64,000 nucleotides of DNA from Lactarius indigo. Its lineage: Eukaryota > Basidiomycota > Agaricomycetes > Russulales > Russulaceae. The notes below the pieces were generated by a model. That model made no database searches and was not told where the DNA came from. It was given only the letters and a program-made list of their open reading frames with translations. The stretch lies in contig JAFKAC010000010.1 in the NCBI GenBank assembly GCA_025766275.1, positions 1,302,001 through 1,366,000 on the forward strand, read 5' to 3'. Position numbers and translations under genes: made by a program. This document shows, in pieces, positions 20,733 to 30,246 of this stretch. Each line of letters begins with the position of its first letter. The first letter of the stretch is position 1.

Positions 20733-23109
20733 TTAAGTTCCGTTGGTCACGCCGGTGCCCTTCTTTGCGGCCGTCTTGACCTTCCTCTGCCATGGTGGGG
20801 CTGTGAGTAGGGCTGATACGAAGGAATGAATACGTTGAACTTACTGCTGTGACTTGTGCGGCACGGAGTTCCTTCTTGAACGGCTAATGGAAAAATTGAG
20901 ACAATTGTGAGTAGTTTGTGCATGCGACACCCCCACACAATGTGCATACCTCTTTGTCGGCTTCCAAGAGTGTTTTGAAGTATGATTCGAATTCGCGCAG
21001 GAGGCCTTGTCCTCCGGGTTGCGTTGCGTTCCATTGGCGCATGCAGATATTCCTGTAGGTGTAGTCAGCATGAGGAGTGTGGTGTATGTTCGACTTACCT
21101 TATGGAATTGCCCTCGGTGGGCTCTGCCATGGTATCGGCCTTCTTCTGCTTTTTGGATGACGCCGTCATCGGGTCACTTTCGGCACTCCATTTCTTGCCC
21201 TTCCCATTGGTCTTGGCACCACCATTGTTAGCAGATGGCGACGACTCGGTGTTGTTATTATTGTGGCCCGTAACGTTGTCAGTTGCTGTGTGGGTCATGT
21301 CGGGTGTCGGGTTATTTGCGCGGCCCAGTGTGAGCCTGATTCGGAGAGGGTTGGACGCGGTCACTGTTGCTCCAGGAGTGGGCATATCTTCTATGCCAGT
21401 ACCGTTGTTGGAAGGGTTTGCCTCTGACGAGGCAGTTGAGTTGGTTGGACCTGGTCCACTTTGCAGTGGCGGGTTTGAGGTATCAGAAGAGGACCTCTCT
21501 GGGTCCATCCCAAGGGGCGCTGTGAAGTATCCTGAGTGTGGTCACGTCGGTACATCAAGTACGTACTGCTGGTGCTCGTACATGCTGATCTTGCTGGGGC
21601 GGGGGCACTGGAACGGGTACATTAGCGGGTGTAAAGTGGACAATATGGGGGAGGGTACAAAGGGTCGGTAACCACCGACGATGGAGTGGTTCGTGTCTCC
21701 GTGGTCTTGAGATGGGTGTTAGGTTCGAAATGAAGTAAAAGTGAGCTGCGTACCAAAGGATTGGGCAAGGGATTTATCCCCTGTGTCACAGAGCGTTCTG
21801 GTTCACTCCCATTGTCGTTGTCACCGTCGGCTGGGGTCTGTTCCCCGGTGTCGTTGTCGTGGTTGTCACCGGCAGTTCGCTGTTCTCCTCCATTGTGGCT
21901 GTCAGTGGGACTGTCCTCTCTTGTATTGACGCCGTCACTCTCAGCGTCTAGTTCTTGGCTCGAACCTGTGTGTATCTAAGTGCATTGAGGTGGTAATGAA
22001 TCGACGTACCTTTTGCGGGGGTTTTTGTTGCACCATCCTTCGACCTGGGGTTCCTGTTGCGGTGCCACGATGGATATGATCGCGTGGACCATTCCCAGAG
22101 CTTCCACTCCCCATCATCACAGAGGAGAAGGAAGTTGTGGGCTTCGTCAGCTAACATCATGCGTGAATAGTACTCCCACGCAGTATCGGTAATGTGACCG
22201 AATGTTGCTGGGGCCAAGCCTTCCTCGTCGAGCGTGGCCCATAGCATGCGTGCTTTGCGACTCATGTCCGCTATCCGGTCTTCATCGACAGGCGTTCCAT
22301 CTTCGTTTTCCAAGTAGAAGTGTGGTGTTACGTGGTTGTTGTCGTTGTCGTTGGAACCTTTGCGTGGGCGCCCAGGCTTTCTCTTTTTCCGTACAGATGT
22401 CGCAGAGCCGTCCGTCTCCCCTCAACGGGCGTTACTTATCTTCACCATGGCACGCCTGAATTCCTTCTTCGTCCATTGAATGACCATCGAGAAGTCCATG
22501 CGCTTTCGAGGTGCTGGCTTCGCTGGGACAGTCCCGGTTCTGAGGCCGGAACGTATGCCGCTTCCATGGCCGCCCGTAGTGTTCTCGTGTTGTGATCTAG
22601 CGAAGAGTTCAAGAGTTCCTCTGTGCATTATAAGTGACGCATACACCCTGAAAAATAACAAAAAGGTCTATGCGCACCTGAGCGTCTTGAGTTCCAAACC
22701 CATATCCCTGATCTCCTCCTTCAGCTCGTCGTTCTCCTTCGTTAAGGCGGTAAGGGCTTCTTCGAGCCTTGTGATCTCCATGGCTCTCTTCTCGGAGGTC
22801 ATCTGGACGCGTACAAAATGGCCATTGCTCTCTAGCAGCCTTGCAGATGCGTTCGAGACCACCGCCTCTAGATCAGGTGACTTGTGTTATGTCAGCGCTA
22901 TGAATACAATAGAGAATAGCTGGACTCACGTAATTGGAGCCCATATGTGAGTGTGGCCGGTCGGAGCTGGAGTCATATTGCCGATAAGAACAGGGGTCGT
23001 AATGAGAGCTCCGTTGGTCCCCAAGTAGGGAGGGGTTGATATTTGACGTGAAGTTGTAAGAAGTGGGGGAATAAGAAGCGGGGGAATAAGAAGTGGGGGA
23101 GACTGTCAT
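20733..23109 (-). CDS. Coiled-coil, AT-hook-bearing accessory protein of the transposon
   Basis: Well-supported exons from the 5' end: 23109-22930, 22880-22678, 22647-22446, 22382-22010 and 21965-21754. They encode a Ser/Tyr-rich start (MTVSPTSYSPASYSP), a coiled coil (RLEEALTALTKENDELKEEI), a short basic stretch RKPGRPRKGS resembling an AT-hook, then a compact block (ARMLWATLDEEGLAPATFGH; ADEAHNFLLLCDDGEWKLWE) and an acidic Asp/Asn region. A second set of exons (about 21541-21099, 21052-20950, 20883-20845, from 20800) encodes a Thr/Asn-rich region, KKQKKADTMAEP and RNICMRQWNATQPGGQGLLR. The two sets are separated by ~200 bases where frames shift, and by an in-frame TGA at 21542-21544 (probably a decayed CGA). 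So this is either one damaged gene or two. The end is TAA at 20733 or TGA at 20747. A DNA-binding role is inferred only from the AT-hook. Confidence 0.55.
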
Positions 23110-23242
23110 AGTGGACGGCGGAAAAAAAAAAAGTGGAGAAAGATTACGTGTATATGATGGCTTTGGTTATGTTTGGTTGTCTGATATAAGTAATCGACTT
23201 AGATGATTTTCTGTCGTGTACAAATCTCTTCTCTTGTACTCC

Positions 23243-23773
23243 ATGTCCACCATAGATCGCGGCAATGTTCTCATTGTTCGTGCACTGCACGAGGCTACCC
23301 TAAAGGATCTCTTGTATGCTAAGAACGATGCCGTGTTCAAGTTGATCCAGGAGCGCAACGAGGCCCTTTACGAACGGTAACTTACTTCTCTGATACGAGT
23401 TCTCAAAGTCTGAGCTATTGGTCTCGTTCTTGCCGCTCCTGGAGACAAAGACTGGGCGGTCCTGTTATCGAGTTTTCAACCTATGACTTCCTTTCTCCAC
23501 CAGGGCCTCCGCTCCCATATACTGTGATGATCAACAATGGCTCAGCCAAGATCCTCCGATGCCATGTTACCCGCCCAAAATGGGCCCATTATCCGCTGGA
23601 TGTAAGTGATCATTATTTTGTTTTTGTTGACTACAATGATTTCTTTGCAGAGGCGGCTTTGGAATGCCTCTACACAAACCGACGACGCGGACCTAAATCT
23701 TGTAGAATCCAACCCATCCGCGTCCAACCCAGAAGTAGTTACCAAAAAGAGGAAGCGATCTGCGTCGCTCTAG
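23243..23773 (+). CDS. 137-residue accessory protein of the transposon
   Basis: Exons 23243-23376, 23445-23601 and 23651-23773; phases agree and the stop is TAG at 23771-23773. N-terminus: MSTIDRGNVLIVRALHEATL, a helix continuing to NEALYER. The middle is GGPVIEFSTYDFLSPPGPPL. The C-terminus is acidic, then KKRKRSASL, a likely nuclear localisation signal. The acceptor of exon 2 is ambiguous: 23451 instead of 23445 also keeps the frame. The gene is divergent from the coiled-coil gene (134 bp between their ATGs, a shared promoter) and convergent with the transposase, whose stop is only 38 bp away. Lying wholly inside the inverted repeats, it is taken as a passenger or helper gene of the element. 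No family is recognised. Confidence 0.55.
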
Positions 23774-23811
23774 ATACTCCCCAAAAAAGAATTAACTGTA
23801 TTCGTTTTCTG

Positions 23812-24407
23812 TCACATCGAATCATCATCGTCGTCGAACAACTCCCCATTGGAAAAGTGTGCAAGTCCGATAAACGCGTGACGCATAAGAGAGAACTTCC
23901 CTGTATCCAAGATCCTCCCATCTTCAGTGACTCGCATCTCCGGAAACATTGCCACGACTGAGAGTATTGACGTGACTGACACAATGACAAGCCCTTCTGG
24001 CAGTGAGACAGGCTCGCTTAAATACACCGTCCCACTCGACTCTGAAAGTATCTTGGTGTCTGGCAACGAGAACAATGACACCAACGCGAGGGGATGTTGG
24101 GCCTTGCCAAAGCATATATAGAAATAGAATTGTACATTGCCGATACGTGTTCCACCTTCTCGTTTGATCTGCAGTGCACTTGTCAATTTGGGATCTTCTG
24201 TATGGTCGTCTGAGAAACTCACCTCGACACAGGATGTCCGACGAAGTTTTGTAGTGATGTTCGACTCGAGCCACACCGATCGCGCCATTTGTCCATCGGG
24301 GAGGCGCAGTTTTGCCCACCGACAAACAGCGCTTGGCCACGAGTCGACACTTGGCCAGCCCTGTTCCCTCCAATATATCTTGAAGGCCGCGTGTTCGTCT
24401 TCTGTCA
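23812..24407 (-). pseudogene. Tnp2-like transposase, C-terminal part
   Basis: About 198 codons open from the Gypsy 1 insertion point to TGA at 23812. The end matches the C-terminal domain I recall from agaricomycete Tnp2/Plavaka proteins: VEVSFSDDHTEDPKLTSALQ, NVQFYFYICF, LALVSLFSLPDTKILSESSG and VVAMFPEMRVTEDGRILDTG, with an acidic DDDDDSM tail. Joining it to the middle part at 32,320 with one copy of the GTGGC duplication keeps the reading frame exactly, so the gene was open before the insertion. Now separated from its promoter by two retroelements, hence non-functional. Confidence 0.8.
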
Positions 24408-24412
24408 GTGGC

Positions 24413-24987
24413 TGTTACGATTTTCCTTGGACTCGTTCTTTCGCATATCACTGTTCCCCTCCCCACACTATACGAGCCCTGTACGATTACGCGGACCTTA
24501 TGATTATCCGGTTCCTATCGCGCGCCTTACTTATCGATGTTCCCTTCTGATAAAGTTTGACATGTGTTAGTTTCCGTTGTATTCCCAATCACGCGTGACC
24601 CCGCGTGATTTCCCTTTACCCCAGTATGATGCTCCCTTGTTCCCTCTATGTCCCATCCTTTGTTCCGAGACTAACGATGGCGCCATCTGTTTGTAGTCGC
24701 CATACAGACTATTATCTATTTAAACCTAGTCCTATCTAGCTTGTACGGTAGACTAGACTTCTTGTGTAAATACTACACTCGAACGCCTTTGCGCCTTCAC
24801 AAGTCTCGCGAACCCCCGTTACTTCTGCCAGACCTTCGAGTCTTGGTCTTCCCTCTACGATCCAAGTGACCACCGTCCTTGTGATCCTTGTGCATCATTT
24901 TGCTGAAGCCAAGCCTTGGAGCTTGCGCTACCGCGATTCAACTGACTCTGTACAGGTCGTACGCAACGCCCCTGTAGTGGCGTTACA
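24413..24987 (+). repeat. Gypsy 1 5' LTR
   Basis: 575 bp, TG...CA ends. TATTTAAA box at 24717-24724; inferred start of R at 24750 (AGACTAGACTT), 33 nt from the first T of the box. No ATG occurs between the R start and the end of the LTR. Confidence 0.95.
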
Positions 24988-24989
24988 TT

Positions 24990-25000
24990 AAGTCTAGTCT
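24990..25000 (+). promoter_or_regulatory. Self-complementary primer binding site, Gypsy 1
   Basis: AAGTCTAGTCT, two bases after the 5' LTR, is the perfect reverse complement of AGACTAGACTT at 24750-24760 in the LTR (and 32082-32092 in the 3' LTR). This is the arrangement of self-priming Tf1/sushi-type elements, where the RNA 5' end folds back to prime minus-strand synthesis; no tRNA match was seen. Confidence 0.8.
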
Positions 25001-25008
25001 CTTACACC

Positions 25009-26685
25009 GTGGCTCTCACCAGCCGAAGCCGAACCAAGTTTGTCCAGGAATACCTGGAACGACACACCGACGACGACCTCCGATCCTCGATCAAAGGAAC
25101 GGCCACTTGGAGGAACACTCCGCACGACACAGGCTACTACGTCTTTGACCCTGACAAAAACACCTACGAACCCATCGAATATATCGAAGATCAACACATC
25201 TGGGCCTACGTCGCCTATTCAGACAAAAAGAACTCTTGGTACTCAATCAAACCAGTACCCGCATCTCTTGGGCTCGGACCAGGGAAAACCCGGATACAAG
25301 GCATTGACGTTGACTCTGACGTCGCAGAACCCGACTCCGACAGCGAAAACCCAGATCCCACTCTCACACCTACCATCACCAGAACAGTCGACTTCGCATC
25401 ATATGCCGACATGTCCACCACCCAATCCCAACTCGCAACCACCCTCACCCAGTCAGGAAGCGGCCAACCTAGTGGAGGAACGTCCTCTACGGCTGCTCCA
25501 AGTGGTGGAGGACATCCTGTGGGAGGAAGTGCGCTGACAGGCGGAAGCGGCCCTCCAGGAGGCTCAGGAAGCCATCATGGAGGCGGTGCGCCTGGAGGTG
25601 GAGGCGGTGCGCCTGGAGGTGGAGGCGGTGCACCTGGAGGTGGAGGCGGCGCGCCTGGAGGTGGAGGCGCAGCTGCAGGAGGAGGAGCAGCCCCGGGCCT
25701 CCTCAACGGGAGACTCGGAGGAAACGCCCCGCCGGAGTTTGCAGGAGATCGGGAATCAAGTCAGGCGTTTCTCAACGCCTTCTCCCTCTATTGAGGAATG
25801 AACCCCACCGTGCAACAACTGGTGGTCCCATACTCCCGCGCAATGACCCTCCTCTCCTACATCCGAGGTCCCCTCATGGATGACTGGGTCGAGGAACAAA
25901 TTCAGTGGCTTGTCGCCCAACTAGTAGCAGGAGTGGCCCTAAACGAAGAAAACCTGTGGGACACTATTGAAGCATGATTCATTCAGGCCTACACCGATAC
26001 CACACAACAACAGAAGGCCCGACACTCCATCCAAACTCTGAGGATGGAAAAAGAAGACATCGACACATACATCGCAAAATTCTCGAACCTCGCCAACAAG
26101 GCAGGATATAACAAAGACGAAGCCACCACGTTGGAAATTTTCCAGAAGGGACTCCCTAACGCCCTCGTCGTAAACGCAATCAAGTTCCATCATCCAATCA
26201 CATGGGATGACTGGAAAGCAGCCGTAACACTGCAACAAGCTGAATACCTCCTTCTGAAAGACAAACTCACGAAAGGAGGAAACAATAAACGAGGGGGAGC
26301 ATCCCGTGACCAGTGGTTGTCGGCATTAAACAAGAACCGAGATCCCAATGCGATGGATGTTAGCCGCACAAGAGCTAGAGCCGCTCTAACAGACACCGAA
26401 AAACTGCAGCTGCAGAAAGAAGGAAGATGCTTCCGCTGTCGAGGCCAGGGGCATATTTCCCGCAACTGCCCCCAGAAGTCTACCACCATCAAAACAGCTG
26501 AAACCACAACTCCCGCAACCAACGCCCCCACAACCGCCACTATCTCCATGACTGCATCACGCCCCCTTTCTAACGAAGAACAAGCGGACGCCCAAGTAGC
26601 AGCACTATTCGCTCAATCTCCGGAAGTACGAGAATTGATGGTGGACAAATTATTTGGCCAGAAGAAGGATTTTCTGAACGCTTGA
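25009..26685 (+). pseudogene. gag: Gypsy 1 gag, non-ATG start, two in-frame TGAs
   Basis: Frame opens at GTG (25009-25011) in the context CACCGTGGC; the first in-frame ATG is only at about 25,411. The N-terminal ~90 residues (TRSRTKF-like, then DTGYYVFDPDKNTYEPIEYI) are conserved in Gypsy 2, which shows that the region before the first ATG is coding. A Gly/Pro-rich linker (GGGGAPGGGGGAPGG) follows, then a capsid-like helical domain (LLSYIRGPLMDDWVEEQIQW; KEDIDTYIAKFSNLANKAGY) and one zinc knuckle CFRCRGQGHISRNC. TGA at 25792-25794 and 25975-25977 interrupt it; alignment with Gypsy 2 shows Arg or Arg-like positions, consistent with CGA decay. Natural stop TGA at 26683-26685. Confidence 0.85.
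26667..26673 (+). promoter_or_regulatory. -1 frameshift heptamer, Gypsy 1
   Basis: GGATTTT placed as G GAT TTT in the gag frame, four codons before the gag stop; the pol frame is -1 and open through this point. The same heptamer is in Gypsy 2, and GGGTTTT at the same place in Gypsy 3. GGAUUUU is a known -1 slippery site in a plant RNA virus. Confidence 0.75.
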
Positions 26686-29600
26686 ACCCGGCGGCCTGGG
26701 CTAGAGCATTAAAACTTAGCGTGTACAATAGCAGATTCCGATCCATGCAAATTCCAGTTCTTTTCAAATCTGCTCACGCGACAGCCGAACGAAATGTCCT
26801 TATCGATTCCGGCGCCACCGATAACTTTATCAGCGCAAACCTCCTGAAACGACTAAAGATAGCCTGGCTAGCTACCGAACGTCCCATCAAAATATGGAAT
26901 GTGGATGGAACCCACAACCAAGGAGGGGAAATCACTTCTTTCACCGACCTCACGGTCAAAACAGGAGGAAAGACCCAACATCTCCGGTTTCTTATCACCG
27001 ACTTGGGAAACAATGAAGTCATACTCGGATATCCTTGGTTCACAGCCTTCGAACCAAAGTTCCACTGGCAAGATGCCACCCTCGATGAAGAATTCCAACC
27101 GGTAGTAATTACCAGCCTGAATTTGTCAGACGAAGCCATGCCTATGGAAGCTACCATTAAGGCATTGGAGACGTATCAACTTGACGAATTGGCCTGGGAG
27201 CAACTGGAAGGAGAAGAAGCGCCACTCATCCGACTGCGAAAAACAACAACAGCTTCGGAACTTGCGCAACAAGAGGCGGCCAAAAAGCTGCAAAAGACCT
27301 TTGAGGAACTTGTTCCTGAAGAATATCGCAGACACCATAAGGTCTTTAGCAAAGAAGCCTCCCAACGCTTTCCCCCCTCACGGACGTGGGACCACGCCAT
27401 TGATCTAATCCCAACTGCCCCTGAAACCATGGACTGCAAGGTATACCCACTTACGATCCCCGAAACCGAAAAACTGTCCGAATTCATAACCGAACACCTA
27501 GACAAAAAATACATCCAACCGTCAAAATCCCCCTACGCTTCCCCCTTTTTCTTCATCAAAAAGAAGGACGGGAAACTGCGGCCGGTACAGGACTATCGTC
27601 GCCTCAACGAACTAACTGTAAAGAACCACTACCCACTCCCCTTAATCCCTGAACTTATCGATCGAATCCGAGAGGCACGACTTTACTCTAAACTCGATAT
27701 CCGATGGGGGTACAATAACGTTCGAATCAAACCGGGTGACGAGTGGAAAGCGGCGTTCAAAACCAACCAGGGATTATTCGAACCACGAGTCATGTTCTTC
27801 GGCCTTACCAACTCCCCCAGTACCTTCCAAACCATGATGGATACCATATTCCGGGAACTGGTACTGACCGGAGAAGTTATCGTCTATATGGATGATATTC
27901 TAATCACAACAGCAGACAATCGCACCCATCATCGACAAATTTTACACCGCGTCCTGGATCTATGTGATGAACACGACCTATACATCAAACCAGAAAAATG
28001 CGTATTCGAGGTTTATGAAGTGGAATACCTAGGCCTAATCATCGGGCACGGCAAGTTGCGAATGGACCCAGTAAAAGTACAGGGTGTACGAGATTGGAAG
28101 GCACCAAAAACCCTAAAAGAAGTATGAGCCTTTCTAGGCTTCTGCAACTTCTACCGACGATTTATAAGAGGATTCTCCACGATAGCAAGACCACTTCACG
28201 ACCTCACAAAGAAGGATACACCATGGGAATGGACGAAGTCCCGGCAAGAAGCGTTCGATACTATCAAAGAACGAATCAGCTCCGAACCTGTACTCCTATT
28301 CCCGAAATTTGACCAACCCTTCAAGATAGAGGTCGATGCCTCAAGCTACGCCCTAGGAGCAGTACTAAATCAAAAGGGAGAAGACCAGAAGCTACACCCA
28401 GTGGTGTTCTATTCGGAATCACTAACCGAAGCAGAGCGTAACTACGACATCTATGACAGAGAATTACTAGCCATCGTCAAAGCCCTACGAACGTGGCGCA
28501 CATATCTTATTGGCTCCCCCCACTTGATAACCATCCACACCGACCATGCCAACCTCCAATATTGGAAGGAACCAAGGAAAATTAGTAGGCGCGTGGCATG
28601 AGAATTCCAGGAACTCTCTGAATACAATTTCGTACTCAAACACATCCCCGGCACCAAAAACACCCAAGCAGACTCCCTATCAAGACGCCCTGACTATGAC
28701 GACGGAACAACGGACAACGACCACGTCACGGTACTACCAGAAGAAGTGTTCCTAAAGATCACCCAGACGTCCATGCACGATATGGACATATGGACCCAAA
28801 TTACTCAGAACATGGAAGAATTGGCAGTACTCCCATGGGTCGAACCCCATAACCTAAAAAAGCACGACAGGCTATGGTGGAAGGGCAACGCCCTCGTTGT
28901 TGTGGGAAACAACGACCTTAAGTGGGGGGTAATCACCTTTTTCCACAACACTCCGAGCGCCGGACACCCAGGAATCGCCAATACTCTAGAACTAGTACAA
29001 CGTGACTTCTGGTGGCCGAATATGCTGGAAGCGTACGTCAAGGGATGCGCCAGCTGTCAAAGCAACAAGATTAACTCTCACCGACAAAAGCCCCACCTGT
29101 TCCCCATTACCACAGATCCAACAGCCGAACCCTTCGAAGTGGTAGCAATGGATTTCATAGTCAAACTCCCCGTATCCAATGGATTCGATTCGATCCTCAC
29201 CATCACTGATCACGATTGCTCAAAAGCATCAATATTCATTCCCTGTAATGAAACCATCACGTCAGAAGGAGTGGCCAAACTCTATCTCCAACACGTATAC
29301 CCTCATTATGGCTTACCCAGAAAAATTATATCCGATCGAGACCCCAGATTTGCATCTACTTTCATGAGACAACTGTGCCGCACTCTGGGGATACAACAAA
29401 ACATATCATCGGCATATCACCCCCAGACCGATGGCCAGTTGGAATGCACCAACCAATGGCTGGAACAATACTTACGACACTGGTGCAATGTAAAGCAAGA
29501 TAATTGGGCAGAAGTCCTACCAATGGCACAATTCGCGCACAACTCCTGGGCAAATGCCACAACCAAACACTCCCCATTCTCACTCCTCATGGGATGGGAA

Positions 29601-30206
29601 CCGCGAACCACCTGGAGCCCCAAACCGTCGAACTGCCCAGCCATGGACCAACGATTGGAAGAACTGCTAGCACTCAGGCAACACGCCCAGGACAGCATTA
29701 AACACGCGCAACGCCTTATGATGCAACGAGGCAAAACGGGGTTCACACCCTATCAACAAGGAGACCAAGTATGGCTAGAAGGGACGAACCTCCGTACCTT
29801 CTACCCCACAAGTAAACTGGCCCCAAAGAGACACGGACCATTCAAGATAACGAAAGTTCTATCAGACGTTTCTTACGAACTCGAACTCCCCACCACATGG
29901 AAGATCCACCCGGTATTCCATGCGAACCTTCTCACACCGTATAAGGAGACGGAGATGCACGGCACAAATTTCACCCGACCTCCACCTGACCTTATCGATG
30001 GAGAAGAGGAGTATGAGGTGGAGCGCATTGAAGACGCCCAGGCACGAGGGCGAGGGCGCAAACTCCACTACCTAGTAAAGTGGAAAGGATTCCCACCAAG
30101 TGACAATACGTGGGAGCCTGCAGCCAGCATGACCAATGCCACAGACGCCATCAAGGACTACTATAGACAACACCCATCCGCCAAAGGGGCTGGACGAACG
30201 ATATAA
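26673..30206 (+). pseudogene. pol: Gypsy 1 pol (protease-RT-RNase H-integrase-chromodomain), two TGAs
   Basis: About 1,178 codons in the -1 frame after the slippery site. In order: shared start NPAAWARAL; aspartic protease LIDSGATDNFI; reverse transcriptase with VYMDDILI; RNase H (EVDASSYALGAVL, YDRELLAIVKAL); integrase with an HH-CC zinc finger ([16 protein letters not shown]) and D,D,E residues in [18 protein letters not shown] and [11 protein letters not shown] (Arg of the usual SER replaced by Cys, a CpG-type change). The C-terminal chromodomain reads [23 protein letters not shown] at 28125-28127 (before AFLGFCNFYRRF) and 28599-28601 replace Arg codons present in the other two elements. 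Ends with TAA at 30204-30206. Non-functional. Confidence 0.92.
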
Positions 30207-30246
30207 AAAGGGACTCGACCACCCTAAAGAGTCCCCCAATCCCGCA

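Noticed and set aside
23924..24466. 180-codon minus-strand open frame
   Set aside because: It overlaps the transposase C-terminus in another frame and runs into the LTR; the 23812-24407 frame matches transposase.
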